64,000 bases of DNA from Acidipropionibacterium sp. (GTDB taxonomy: Bacteria; Actinomycetota; Actinomycetes; Propionibacteriales; Propionibacteriaceae), in the NCBI GenBank assembly GCA_022647765.1, contig JALCLH010000006.1, positions 175,533 through 239,532 of the forward strand, given 5' to 3'. How positions within the stretch are numbered: the stretch's first letter is position 1; each line of letters opens with the position of its first letter. The translations under genes were made by a program, and so were the position numbers. The notes below the pieces were generated by a model. It had not been told where the DNA came from and made no database searches. It saw nothing but the letters and a program-made list of their open reading frames with translations. This document shows, piece after piece, positions 27,512 to 36,202 of this stretch.

Positions 27512-27592
27512 ATGGTCCCGATCACTCCCGCTAGGCCGGTTTTCGGCACCGCACGTGCAGATTTACGGCGTATCGGGAGTGATCGGGACCAT
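27512..27592. repeat. Family A intergenic palindromic repeat, copy 2 (81 bp)
   Basis: Ends ATGGTCCCGATCACTCC / GGAGTGATCGGGACCAT, inner stem GCTAGGCCG / CGGCGTATC with mismatches. It fills the gap between the PfkB start and the lyase stop. Confidence 0.85.
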
Positions 27593-27610
27593 CGTCCTGG
27601 AGTCACCTTC

Positions 27611-30532
27611 TCAGCGGCGCCCGGGAACGGCGAAGATCACTCGGCTCTCCCGCCTGGGGTCGGCGGATCCGGTCACCGTCAGCACGAGGCGGTCATGGTG
27701 TCCACGGGAGATCTGCACCTGGTCGTCCCTGCTTGCCACCGTGCCGGCCATGCTGAATGGAAACTCGACGGTGAGCGGGGTGGCGGTCTTTGTCGGGTTC
27801 GAGATGACGACTTCGGTCTGCAGCGCGGGTCGTCCGCGGTAGCGAGTCGTCGTCGTGATGACTCCGACGGCAGCCGGTGCGCTGACCGTGTACCCGCCGT
27901 ACTGGCCGGGAGCGAAGAAGTGGCCCAACTGAGTTGTCCCCGCCTGTATCAAATGGGCCTTGTCAGTCGCCAGCAGGACTTTGACCTCGGGCCAGATCAC
28001 CGCCCGAGCAGTTCGGCCGACACCGGCCTGTGGCAGCACCTGATAGGCGTACCAGCTCTCATCTGCCGAATGGGAGAACTCGGCGCGAATGTACTGCCTC
28101 GAGACAGGGTCGGTCGACCCGGCCGTGTCAGACCCGGAGTTGATGGCGTTCCACGTTCCGGTCCGCATCTCGGACCTCACCTGGAACGGGCGGGCTCTCC
28201 TGCCGGGGATGGCCAACGAGACGAATCCGGCATGACCGTCTACATGCAACGAATGCCCGGATCGGCGGGTGGAGGAGAGCTTCGTGAGCCGTCCGTCCAG
28301 CCGGACCAGGGGAAGCCTGCCCGGCGCGAAGGCACGGTTCTCGACCACGGTCAGTACCGCAGTGCTCGAGGTGTCAGTCACCCCGGAACCGAGGCAGACG
28401 ATGCTGTCCGTCAGGAAGTACCACGATTTCTTGGCCGACAGCGTCCCAGTGGCGTTCACCAGATCCATCGCCGTGGTCCCGACCTCGCCGGCCAGCGTCA
28501 CGCCGCCGGCATAGGCGTTCGACGCCCGCGGAATACCGGTGCCGTCGGCGAGCCCCGACGTCCGCGTCTCGGAATTGGCAGTGATTCCGGGAAGCGCATA
28601 CGGATCGACAGTGGGCCAGAAATCACTCGAGAACTGCGCCGAATCCTTGCGATGGTAAAGAAAGAGAGCCCCGTCTCCTTGATACCAGCCCAGGTTGTTC
28701 TCCCTGTTGCCCCACTCATAGCGACCGATCCTGCTCGACGATGTACTCACCGTCGCCGCCCAGGACGGCCTGTGCTGAACCATCCGCTCCTGAATGACGG
28801 TGTTCGTGATGCCCACCTGAGCTTTGCCTACCGGCACCGAGGAGTCTTTCAGCACAGACACTCCCAGTGCCGATGCGGCGAGAGTCTGCGAGTTCGTCGC
28901 GACGCTCTGATCGGTCGTGCGCGTGAGCCAGCCCTTGACCATCGAGCGCCAGGACGCGGCCTGGTCCGCCGGTGCGGAACCGGCGAGCTTCAGAATGGCG
29001 GTGACAATATCGAAGCCGGAATCGAAATCCCGCTGGGCCTGTCGGGAGACGGCGCGTCCACGCACCGTGTCCATGGTGCGCAGATCCCATTGGAACGGGA
29101 GGAACGACTTTTCGACGGCGTCGAAAAGATTGCTCGCGTGTGTATCGGATACCGCCCACGCGCTCCCTGCGAGCAGAGCCATCGCCTCGGCGACGCCGGC
29201 GAGCGCGACACCGCCATATGTCCCGACGTAGGGCAGGTAGCCGTGCTGGATGAAAGAGCCGTCCGCATAGAAGCCATCACCGGATGAGACCAGTGAGAAC
29301 AGGCTGTTGGCCCCTCCGCCCTTCACATCGGGCAAGGCGTCTCGGCCCAGCACGATGATGTCGTTGTTCTCGGTGAGCAGACCGCGCAGAATGCATGCCA
29401 GAGCCTTGTCTGAACGGTTGGCGCCGGTCTCATCCTCCACGTGTCCTGCCGGAACCCGTGACCACGGCAGGGACTTCAATCGCTTGTGCAGTCCCGGCTG
29501 GTTGGATTTCACGGTGAACACGTAGTCGGCGCCGGCGGCCAGGATCGCGGTCGCGGTCGCGGTCTGGGTATGGAGGGCGTCGGCGGTGATCACCGCACCG
29601 GCAGCCCGTTCGCCCAACGCGGTGATGAGGTCGGGCAGGGCCGGGATCTCGTTGGACTTCGCGTCGACGGCCTGCTGGGCGACCACGGTGCCGCTGGCGT
29701 GGTCGAGGGCTGCGACCAGGTGCCGGGCCTTTTCGGTTGCCGATCGGGAGCCGCGCAGGGTTTTCCCGTCCACGGCGATGACACGGCGCCCGTCGATGGT
29801 GGTGGTGCGGGTCCAGGCGTACAGGCACAGTTCGGCGTCCAGTGCGGCGGCATCCAGGCGGGCGAACAGCTTGCGCAGGTTCGATTCTCCGGGGGCTGCG
29901 CCCTTGAGAGTGGAGCCGGTGCGCTGGTTGGGATCGGGTGCGAAGTAGCCGACAGCGGAGAGCAGAGCGGCGCGGTCCGTGGCAGCGGCCTGGTCCCCCA
30001 GCAGGGTGAAGATATCGCCGAGGGATTTCGGCATGCCGATCTCCCAGAACCACCAGTTGCCGGGACGATTGCGCCCTACCCGGTACACGGAAGTCAGTCG
30101 ATCGAGTGCGGAGTTGATCGATGCGAGCAGATCTCCGTCATTGTGGTATTTGCTGCCCTCGGACGCCCAGGACGTCGCCAGGGAGACCAAACGAGTGCCC
30201 GTGACGCCCATGTTCCCCACCTGGTCGGTGGTGGCGGCCGATCCCATCGGAAGATCGGTCCAGACTCCGGCATCCGACACCTTCAAGGTGGTGAGCAGGT
30301 CCGCGGTGCTGGCGTCGAGCGAGGCGCGTTTGGCGGCCAGGGCGCTGTCGGTCGCAGCGATGCTTCCACCGGTCAGGGCCTGTCGCCGGCGATCCAGGAG
30401 TTCGGTGTACGCGTCGGCCGCGATCGCCCGCGGAGTCGTTTCGAGATCAAGACCAGCGACTGCGGCAGCCGCGAGGGCGCCTGCCAGGAAGGTGCGCCGC
30501 GGAATAGAGAAACGATGTGAAATCTCAACCAT
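27611..30532 (-). CDS. Secreted family 8 polysaccharide lyase (hyaluronate/chondroitin lyase type) with in-frame transposase insert
   Basis: 973 residues in one open frame. A Tat signal (IPRRTFLAGALAAAAVAGL) opens the protein. The PL8 N-terminal helical domain includes NWWFWEIGMPKSLGDIFTLL; the catalytic region has DETGANRSDKAL (catalytic Asn) and GSFIQHGYLPYVGTYGGVAL (His and Tyr); beta-rich central and C-terminal domains follow. The enzyme class cleaves uronic-acid polysaccharides by beta-elimination outside the cell. Residues about 213-365 do not belong to the family: they match the ISAs1-type transposase encoded at 53401-54537. The insert sits between RTGSTLKG and ETGANR, immediately before the catalytic Asn, so activity is doubtful. 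Without it the length (about 820) is normal. AGGGGG precedes the ATG. Confidence 0.85.
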   Translation of the reverse strand: MVEISHRFSIPRRTFLAGALAAAAVAGLDLETTPRAIAADAYTELLDRRRQALTGGSIAATDSALAAKRASLDASTADLLTTLKVSDAGVWTDLPMGSAATTDQVGNMGVTGTRLVSLATSWASEGSKYHNDGDLLASINSALDRLTSVYRVGRNRPGNWWFWEIGMPKSLGDIFTLLGDQAAATDRAALLSAVGYFAPDPNQRTGSTLKGAAPGESNLRKLFARLDAAALDAELCLYAWTRTTTIDGRRVIAVDGKTLRGSRSATEKARHLVAALDHASGTVVAQQAVDAKSNEIPALPDLITALGERAAGAVITADALHTQTATATAILAAGADYVFTVKSNQPGLHKRLKSLPWSRVPAGHVEDETGANRSDKALACILRGLLTENNDIIVLGRDALPDVKGGGANSLFSLVSSGDGFYADGSFIQHGYLPYVGTYGGVALAGVAEAMALLAGSAWAVSDTHASNLFDAVEKSFLPFQWDLRTMDTVRGRAVSRQAQRDFDSGFDIVTAILKLAGSAPADQAASWRSMVKGWLTRTTDQSVATNSQTLAASALGVSVLKDSSVPVGKAQVGITNTVIQERMVQHRPSWAATVSTSSSRIGRYEWGNRENNLGWYQGDGALFLYHRKDSAQFSSDFWPTVDPYALPGITANSETRTSGLADGTGIPRASNAYAGGVTLAGEVGTTAMDLVNATGTLSAKKSWYFLTDSIVCLGSGVTDTSSTAVLTVVENRAFAPGRLPLVRLDGRLTKLSSTRRSGHSLHVDGHAGFVSLAIPGRRARPFQVRSEMRTGTWNAINSGSDTAGSTDPVSRQYIRAEFSHSADESWYAYQVLPQAGVGRTARAVIWPEVKVLLATDKAHLIQAGTTQLGHFFAPGQYGGYTVSAPAAVGVITTTTRYRGRPALQTEVVISNPTKTATPLTVEFPFSMAGTVASRDDQVQISRGHHDRLVLTVTGSADPRRESRVIFAVPGRR
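29439..29896 (-). mobile_element. Internal 458-bp fragment of an ISAs1-type transposase inside the lyase gene
   Basis: Matches 53647-54104 of the intact transposase with about five substitutions that I could count (for example FSRL versus FARL codons, CAA versus CAG). The copy has neither IS end nor target duplication, and reading continues in frame at both junctions (after LKGA and at GHVE/DET). Confidence 0.85.
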
Positions 30533-30632
30533 TTAATCCCCCTTGAACGTATGAGCATTCAACATGGGGAAGACTAGGTGGAATACGTTTCCAAAGAGTT
30601 TCAGCACCGCCCTCCGCTCACGACGATTGAGC

Positions 30633-30713
30633 GTTTAGGCGTCAGACTCCATTTTCGGATCCGTGCGAAGGGTATGCCTCCGGGAAACGGGCGGCGAAAG
30701 TGATCGGGACCAT
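30633..30713. repeat. Decayed family A repeat, copy 4
   Basis: The right arm AGTGATCGGGACCAT is intact; at the position expected for an 81-bp element the left arm retains only ACTCC. Lies past the alanine dehydrogenase stop. An overlapping hairpin GCCTCCGGG/CCCGGAGGC may act as a terminator. Confidence 0.5.
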
Positions 30714-30738
30714 CGTCCCCGGAGGCACCTTGTCAGCA

Positions 30739-31854
30739 TCAGCCGAGCAGCTCCTCGACCGCCGAGTTCTCCAGCCCGAAGGCCTCCCCGACCGGGGCGC
30801 TGTAGAGCCTTCCGCCATGGGTCGCCAGGCCTCGGGCGAGATCGGCGCGGGCGGCCAGGGCCTCACGCCAGCCTTCATCCGCCAGCAGGACGGCGTACCT
30901 CAAGGTGGCGTTGGTGAGGGCATTCGTGGCGGTGTGCGGCACCGCGCCGGGCATATTGGCCACGCAGTAGAACACCGTGTCGGAAACCCGGAAGGTCGGA
31001 TCGTCGTGACTGGTGGGGTGCGAGTCGGCGAAGCAGCCGCCCTGGTCGATGGCCACATCCACCAGCACCGATCCTGGCGCCATCGTCGTCACCATCTCGT
31101 GGCTCACCAGATGGGGCGTGCGGGCGCCGGGCACCAGCACCGACCCGATCACCAGGTCGGCCTCGGCGCAGGCCTGGCCGACCCCGAAGGAGGTGGAGTA
31201 CTCGGTGTCCACGGCGCCGCCGGTGACCTCCTCGATGTAGCGCATCCGTTCCTCGTCGACGTCGAAGAGCCGCACCCGGGCCCCCATTCCGAGAGCGACC
31301 CGGGCGGCCGAGAAGCCGACCACCCCGCCGCCCAGGACGACGACGTCCCCCTTGTGAACCCCGGTTCCGCCGCCCAACAGGGTGCCCTTGCCGCCGTAGG
31401 GCTGCATCAGGCAGTGCGCCCCGACCTGGGTGGCCAGCCGCCCGGCGATCTCCGACATCGGGGAGAGCAGCGGCAGCGCGCCGGAGTCGGTCTCGACCGT
31501 CTCGTAGGCGATCGCGGTGACGCCGCGGTTCAGCAGCACCTCGGTCAGCTCCCGGTCGGCGGCGAGGTGGAGGTAGGTGAAGAGCACCTGGCCCTGGCGC
31601 ATCAGCGCGTACTCCTCGGCGACCGGCTCCTTGACCTTGAGGATCATCTCGGCCTCGCCCCAGACGGTCTTCGCCTCCTCGATGAGGGTGGCTCCGGCAG
31701 CCCGGTACTGGGCGTCGGTGATGGCCGAGCCGAGGCCCGCGCCCGCCTGAACCAGCACCTCATGGCCGTGCGATACCAGGGCGTGGACTCCGGCCGGGGT
31801 GATCGCCACCCGGAATCACGTGTTCTTGATCTCGGTGGGGATTCCGACTCGCAT
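30739..31854 (-). CDS. ald: Alanine dehydrogenase (in-frame TGA at codon 13)
   Basis: 371 residues; reversible NAD-dependent L-alanine to pyruvate plus ammonia. MRVGIPTEIKN is the standard N-terminus, with GGAG upstream of ATG 31854. NAD site VVVLGGGVVGFSAARVALG; substrate region GAHCLMQPYGGKGTLLGG; also VLVDVAIDQGGCFADSHPTSH. Codon 13 is TGA (31816-31818), after which the frame continues unchanged as FRVAITPAG. Compared with the usual KNxEFRVAxTP, the DNA looks like one base lost and one gained within a few positions. Restart at GTG 31809 would drop the conserved Arg of FRVA that binds substrate. It is either an error or a recently broken gene. Confidence 0.86.
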
Positions 31855-31914
31855 CTGCTCTTCTCCTTCGACGAGCGATGGCCGGCTTCGCTGCCGGCGC
31901 GATGTCAGCCCGAT

Positions 31915-31961
31915 TCTCCCGGGCCGCCCACGTTCACAGTAGTGCTTCGCGGCCCGGGAGA
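31915..31961. other. Hairpin upstream of alanine dehydrogenase
   Basis: TCTCCCGGGCCGC (31915-31927) and GCGGCCCGGGAGA (31949-31961) are perfect 13-nt arms with a 21-nt loop, about 60 bp upstream of the start. A regulatory leader hairpin or binding site is possible. Confidence 0.45.
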
Positions 31962-31993
31962 GAGACCCTCTGTCGTGGATGGCAGGGAGAGGG

Positions 31994-32069
31994 TGCACAT
32001 TTCACTCGCCCAACCCCCACATCGTCGCTCGCCACCGTGAATCCGGGTCTTACGCGAGTGAAAAGTGCA
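31994..32069. repeat. Family B intergenic palindromic repeat, copy 2 (76 bp)
   Basis: Arms begin TGCACATTTCACTCGCCCAA and end CTTACGCGAGTGAAAAGTGCA. Sits between the divergent alanine dehydrogenase and a small-protein gene. Confidence 0.85.
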
Positions 32070-32134
32070 GGTTCGGCTCGCGAGCCCTCCCTCGTAGTCT
32101 GGGTGCCACACCCGATCAACGTGGAGGGGACGTC

Positions 32135-32344
32135 ATGACCGACGAGTTCGACATTCAGAGCAGGTGGCCCGAGCTGTTCGAGCAGCTGGGCCCGGCGCAG
32201 CGCCACTCGGTGGCCCAGGCGCTGGAGCACGCGCGTGCGGAGGGGCGCCAGGTCACCCGCCAGGAGGTCGTCGACCTCATCGACGAGACGCGGGGAGCCG
32301 TTCCCCCGGAGGAGTACACCCGGCGGGACATGCATCCTCAGTGA
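32135..32344 (+). CDS. Small helical protein of unknown function (69 aa)
   Basis: MTDEFDIQSRWPELFEQLG onward, charged and predicted helical (AQRHSVAQALEHARAEG, RQEVVDLIDETRG). GGAGGGG lies 6 nt before ATG 32135. The segment QRHSVAQALEHARAEG recalls the start of VbhA-type Fic antitoxins, but no Fic toxin is adjacent and the inhibitory motif is not evident, so I leave the function open. Convergent with the dehydrogenase gene that follows. Confidence 0.6.
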   Translation: MTDEFDIQSRWPELFEQLGPAQRHSVAQALEHARAEGRQVTRQEVVDLIDETRGAVPPEEYTRRDMHPQ

Positions 32345-32388
32345 TCCGCCGGCGCAGACATCCCGTCCGCGCCGGCGCAGCCATTGCG

Positions 32389-33315
32389 TCAGCCGTGCAG
32401 CACGACATTGCGCGGCTGCTGCCCGAGAGCCAGTCGCTCGGCCTGCTCGGCGACCAGCCTGGCCATCCGCGGCGGCAGTGCGTCGGAGTTGCCGCCGACA
32501 TGGGGCGTGACGATGACGCCGTCCGGGGACCACAGCGGATGGTCCTCCGGCAGCGGCTCGGGGTCCCAGACGTCGCTGGCCACCCGGATCCTGCCGCGCC
32601 GAACATGGGAGACGAGCGCCTCGGTGTCGACGGTCGGGCCGCGCCCGATGTTGACCACCAGGGCGCCGTCGGGCAGTGCCGACAGCACGGCGTCGTCGAT
32701 GAGACCCGCGGTGGCCGCGCCCCCGGGCAGCGCATTGATGAGGATGTCGGCGTCCGGCAGCAGGGCGGGCAGCTCGTCGATCCCGTGGACGAGCATGCCG
32801 TCCTGCTCGCGGGCATGGCTGGCGACCGGCGTCAGCTCGACCTCGAAGCCGACAAGACGCCGTGCGATCGCCTGCCCGACACCGCCGTACCCGAGCAGCA
32901 GGATCCGCCGGTCGGCGAGCCCGGGGGAGTCCAGAACCTGCCAGCGCCGCAGCCGCTGGGCCTCGATGAACTCGGGCAGCCGGCGCTGGGCCGCCAGCAG
33001 CAGAGCGATGGTGAGTTCGGCGGTGGCGGTCTCGTGGACCCCGGAGGCGTTCGCATAGGAGACGCCGTGGGGCAGAGTCTCCTGGACGCCGTCGTAGCCG
33101 ATCGCCCCGCCCTGGATGAAGCGGCAGCCCACCTTCGCGAGGTCCGGCAACGGGTGACGGGGGCCGACCATCTGAGGAACGTACATGTCGATGTGGTCGC
33201 GCGGCGACGCCCCGGTGCCGTCCCACAGCACCAGCTCGACCCCCAGCGCGGGGTCGAGGCGCGCCGCGACGTCGTCGAGGAGCTGCTGGTTCGGGACGGA
33301 CACGACGATGCTCAT
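32389..33315 (-). CDS. D-isomer-specific 2-hydroxyacid dehydrogenase
   Basis: 308 residues, intact. NAD(H)-dependent reduction of a 2-oxo acid. NAD site ILLLGYGGVGQAIARRL; catalytic Arg in VNIGRGPTVDTEAL, Glu in DVWDPEPLPEDHPLW and His in VIVTPHVGGNSDALP. The C-terminal lid is short. It is somewhat shorter than PGDH/LdhA-type members, like the GhrA/YkgE-size group. The substrate is not predictable. Confidence 0.88.
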   Translation of the reverse strand: MSIVVSVPNQQLLDDVAARLDPALGVELVLWDGTGASPRDHIDMYVPQMVGPRHPLPDLAKVGCRFIQGGAIGYDGVQETLPHGVSYANASGVHETATAELTIALLLAAQRRLPEFIEAQRLRRWQVLDSPGLADRRILLLGYGGVGQAIARRLVGFEVELTPVASHAREQDGMLVHGIDELPALLPDADILINALPGGAATAGLIDDAVLSALPDGALVVNIGRGPTVDTEALVSHVRRGRIRVASDVWDPEPLPEDHPLWSPDGVIVTPHVGGNSDALPPRMARLVAEQAERLALGQQPRNVVLHG

Positions 33316-33329
33316 GGGCAGAAGAGTAT

Positions 33330-33379
33330 GCCCGGCGTCCGCCCCCGATGATTGAGATGTCGGGGGCGGGACGCCGGGC
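33330..33379 (-). terminator. Long hairpin terminator after hsp20
   Basis: GCCCGGCGTCC-GCCCCCGA pairs with TCGGGGGC-GGGACGCCGGGC around an 11-nt loop, one of the strongest hairpins in the window, located about 40 bp past the Hsp20 stop. Confidence 0.6.
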
Positions 33380-33417
33380 GTGCCATGGGCCCGGATGCGA
33401 TCGGGAGGCCCGGGCGG

Positions 33418-33924
33418 TCAGGCCTGCTGGGCCTGCGCCTGGTCCTCGGCGCCGGCGGTCTGGGCGTCGGCTGCCGGGGCATCGGCGGAGGCGCCGGTGC
33501 CGACCTGACGCTGGCCGTGGGTCACCTGGATCTTCTGCGGCTTGGCCTGCTCGGCCACCGGGATCGTGATGACCAGCTCGCCGTTGTTGTAGTCGGCCGA
33601 GATCTTGCCGGCGTCCAGGCCGGAGTCCAGCGACAGCTGGCGGGCGAAGGACCCGTAGCTGCGCTCGCGGGACACCCAGCCGGAGTGCTCGTCGTGCGTG
33701 ACCTCCTCGGACTTCCGCTCGGCGCGCACTGTGAGCACGTTGTTGTCGACGTCGATGTCGATGCTGGCGGGATCGACACCCGGCAGATCCATCTTGGCGA
33801 CGTAGTTGTCGGCGTCGCGATAGACATCCATCGGCATCAGCTTGGCATCGCCGGTTGCCAGCTGGGCGAACTGATCGAAGAAACGATCGAGACCACGGAA
33901 CGGATTGACTTCTACCAGAGCCAT
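33418..33924 (-). CDS. Small heat-shock protein, Hsp20/alpha-crystallin family
   Basis: 168 residues; ATP-independent holdase chaperone. Starts MALVEVNPFRGLDRFFDQ with GGGAGAA upstream. The alpha-crystallin domain spans about residues 30-130: DVYRDADNYVAKMDLPGVD, VLTVRAERKSEE, RSYGSFARQLSLDSGLD and the strand NNGELVITIPV. The tail is Ala/Gln/Asp-rich. A HAIR operator overlaps its likely promoter about 155 bp upstream, so heat induction through HspR relief is expected. Confidence 0.92.
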   Translation of the reverse strand: MALVEVNPFRGLDRFFDQFAQLATGDAKLMPMDVYRDADNYVAKMDLPGVDPASIDIDVDNNVLTVRAERKSEEVTHDEHSGWVSRERSYGSFARQLSLDSGLDAGKISADYNNGELVITIPVAEQAKPQKIQVTHGQRQVGTGASADAPAADAQTAGAEDQAQAQQA

Positions 33925-34079
33925 TGTGTTCTCCCTTCTGACGGGCGGGTTCCGGAGTCTCCGGAGCCCTGAAGCGTTCAGTTGTCGGTGGCGCCGAAGC
34001 ACCGGCGGGACGCCGTGTCCCGTCGGCCTCATCGCCGTCACGTACAGCTGAACCACAGGGGCGCCCCGGTTATTCCAGA

Positions 34080-34100
34080 GTTGAGCCGAAAAGACTCAAC
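34080..34100 (-). promoter_or_regulatory. HAIR operator (HspR site) overlapping hsp20 promoter
   Basis: GTTGAGC-N7-ACTCAAC closely fits the HspR consensus CTTGAGT-N7-ACTCAAG. On the minus strand TTGAGT (inside the site) and GAATAA 18 nt later could be the -35 and -10 boxes, so HspR bound here would block polymerase. Confidence 0.75.
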
Positions 34101-34178
34101 TTTTTCTGGGAGAGAGGAGGGCGCTCCCCACCCGCTCGGACGGGCCGCTCTCGGCCCTCGAGAAGGTCCGCCGAAAGG

Positions 34179-34352
34179 TCAGCGATCGGTGCGGTTGACC
34201 CGGATGTTCGGCCTGCTGGCGGCGCAGCCGGCGTGCATGAGCACCATCCGGTCGGGCTCGCCGTTGACCGTGGAGTACTGCATGGCGATGGCCTCGGACT
34301 GCCAGTCCAGGGGTTCGCCGCAGTCGGGGCAGATGGTCGTCTCGGTGTTCAT
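34179..34352 (-). CDS. Small zinc-ribbon-like protein (57 aa)
   Basis: Short gene MNTETTICPDCGEPLDWQ ... MHAGCAASRPNIRVNRTDR with GAGGAGAG before the ATG. CPDC plus a later HAGC gives a three-Cys/one-His set that could bind one zinc. I do not recognise a family. It lies upstream of the Hsp20 promoter region on the same strand. Confidence 0.65.
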   Translation of the reverse strand: MNTETTICPDCGEPLDWQSEAIAMQYSTVNGEPDRMVLMHAGCAASRPNIRVNRTDR

Positions 34353-34584
34353 GGTCTCTCCTCGGGCGCGCGTGCCGGGATTCCTGAGCCTGTGGGGCGG
34401 TCGCGGCTACGGGCCCCGAACGTGGATCACGGTAGGCGGCGAGGTTTCACCGGCATTGCGGGCGTGGATCGATTCGACGCCCGGCGACGGGACGACGCCG
34501 GCCGGGCAGGCTCTTCGGCAACACGCCGGGGGTGGTCGCGCGCCGGTCCCGCGAAGTTCGCCCGGCGTCGTTTACATTGCTCGT

Positions 34585-35772
34585 ATGCAGTACAGCCAGA
34601 GCGGGGCCTCGGTGGCGGGTGCGGACCAGGCGGACGAGCCGACCCTGATCCTCAGATCATCGGGGAGGACGCCGAGCACCGGACTGGCGGATCTGGCGGT
34701 CTCCCGGTCGGCGTCTCCGGTGATGCGCCCCGGCGTCCCGGACCGGGCCGAGCCCCTCTCCGCGGCGCTGGCCGCCGAGACCGCGCGGTTGAGCAGCTGG
34801 CAGGGCGGCCAGGACCTCGCCTGGTGCAGCGCCCTGCCCGGCGCCGAGCACGCGGTGAAGGTCGCCGCCGGCAGCGGGATTCGCCACCGAGGACGCCTCC
34901 TGACCCCGACGGCCTGGGGCTGCGTGAAGGTGTCCCGGACGGGCGGGGGACTGGACTGGCGCATGGCGCTCCCGGCGGAGGGGCACGGCGTCCAGGAGCT
35001 GCACGAGGCCACCCGGCGGGCGACCACCGGCGCGATGAGGCGCTTCGGCGGGGAGGGCGGCGCGCTCACCGTGGCGCAGGCCGCCGGATTCATCGCCTTC
35101 CTGCCGCTCAATCTCTTCGGTTTCGTGATGACCGGGTTGGCTCTGAGCACGGTCAACTCCAGTATCTGGGTGGTGCTCGCCGTGCTGGCGGCGGTGGCGG
35201 TCCCGGCCAGCGTCATCCTCCCGTCGGTGATGCGCGGCAGGCGCAATGCCGCCGTCGGGAGGATATCGGTGGATGTCGACGTCGCGACCCTCAGCGGTGC
35301 CTCGCGAGGCTGCGTGGCGGCGCTGGCCCAGCTGGCGGAGACCTCGCCCCGGGTGGCCGGACCGGCGGCCGAGGCGATGCGCCGGTGCGTCGAGCGGCGC
35401 GACCGTTCCGAGGAGCAGATGACTCGCTCCGCCACCCTGGTCCAGGCCTGCTGCCGGGCGATGGGCGCGGCCGCCGGCACCTCGGCGGAGGCCGAGACCG
35501 CAGCGGCGGTGATCCCGGTGCTGGACCTGGTCCCCGACGGGACCGCTGCGATGGCCGACGTCACCGCCCAGATGACCTGGCTGGCGGACCGGATCGCCAG
35601 CTGGCGGGACTCGCGGGGCGCCGCGCAGAGCGAGCGGGAGCGCGAGGACATCCGCCTCGGCAGCTACTCCGAGCAGGTCATCGCACCGGCGGTGGACGCC
35701 GTCGCCCGCGTCATCGGAGCCGATCCGACTGACGCGAGGCCGGGACGCCGCAGCGAGTCGCCGCAGGGCTGA
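34585..35772 (+). CDS. Membrane protein of unknown function with central hydrophobic pair
   Basis: 395 residues from ATG 34585. The first 165 residues are soluble (AWCSALPGAEHAVKVAAG, GLDWRMALPAEG), followed by two adjacent membrane spans (AGFIAFLPLNLFGFVMTGLA and WVVLAVLAAVAVPASVILP), then a helical Ala/Arg-rich domain with repeated short helices to the end. No known motif seen. No clear ribosome site; TACATT 12 nt upstream suggests a leaderless transcript. The frame stays open upstream of the chosen start, so the start is uncertain. Convergent with the CsbD gene. Confidence 0.6.
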   Translation: MQYSQSGASVAGADQADEPTLILRSSGRTPSTGLADLAVSRSASPVMRPGVPDRAEPLSAALAAETARLSSWQGGQDLAWCSALPGAEHAVKVAAGSGIRHRGRLLTPTAWGCVKVSRTGGGLDWRMALPAEGHGVQELHEATRRATTGAMRRFGGEGGALTVAQAAGFIAFLPLNLFGFVMTGLALSTVNSSIWVVLAVLAAVAVPASVILPSVMRGRRNAAVGRISVDVDVATLSGASRGCVAALAQLAETSPRVAGPAAEAMRRCVERRDRSEEQMTRSATLVQACCRAMGAAAGTSAEAETAAAVIPVLDLVPDGTAAMADVTAQMTWLADRIASWRDSRGAAQSEREREDIRLGSYSEQVIAPAVDAVARVIGADPTDARPGRRSESPQG

Positions 35773-35815
35773 TCTTTTCTCGTTCCCCATCGGAATGTCC
35801 GGCGGGAGGACATGC

Positions 35816-35852
35816 CTGCGGCGGCGTCCCGAAGATGGGGACGCCGCCGCAG
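35816..35852. terminator. Bidirectional terminator between convergent genes
   Basis: CTGCGGCGGCGTCCC and GGGACGCCGCCGCAG, perfect 15-nt arms with a 7-nt loop, between the membrane-protein stop and the CsbD stop. Confidence 0.65.
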
Positions 35853-35874
35853 ATGGTAGGTGGGGGAGCGGCGA

Positions 35875-36078
35875 CTACTTGTCGCCGCTGACCGCGTCCT
35901 TGATGCGGTCGCCGGCGGCCTTGAGGCCGGCCTTGGCATTCTCCACACCCTCCTTGACATGGCCCTGGGCGTTCTGGGCCTTGCCCTCGGCCTCGGTGTC
36001 CTTGTCGCCGGTGAGCTTGCCCGCGGTCTCCTTGACCTTGCCCTCGACCTTGTCGCGGTTGGCGCCGTTGTCAGTCAT
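35875..36078 (-). CDS. CsbD-family stress protein
   Basis: 67 residues, MTDNGANRDKVEGKVKETAG onward, rich in Lys, Gly, Asp and Glu with the repeated KVEGKVKETAGKLTGD pattern of CsbD; AAGGAGCGG precedes the ATG. CsbD proteins are small hydrophilic general-stress proteins of unknown mechanism. Close to the Hsp20 gene, in a loose stress-gene neighbourhood. Confidence 0.88.
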   Translation of the reverse strand: MTDNGANRDKVEGKVKETAGKLTGDKDTEAEGKAQNAQGHVKEGVENAKAGLKAAGDRIKDAVSGDK

Positions 36079-36202
36079 GTCCGCTCCTTCTCGGTTGATT
36101 GTCGATAGATCTTCCTGCTGTCGACCCTCGCATCCGATCATGCGGTATTCAAGGGTCAGGCCGGAAGGATCGGCTGCGATCGGACGCCAGCAGCGAACGG
36201 CG

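Noticed and set aside
27005..29287. 760-codon plus-strand open frame over the lyase
   Set aside because: No homology signal; runs across an intergenic repeat and antisense to two real genes.
29439..29896. A novel catalytic domain acquired by the lyase
   Set aside because: The segment is nearly identical to transposase DNA and lacks a complete domain, so accidental insertion or assembly chimera is more likely than a functional fusion.
32135..32344. VbhA-type antitoxin
   Set aside because: Resemblance is limited to one short helix; no Fic gene is adjacent and the inhibitory motif is missing.
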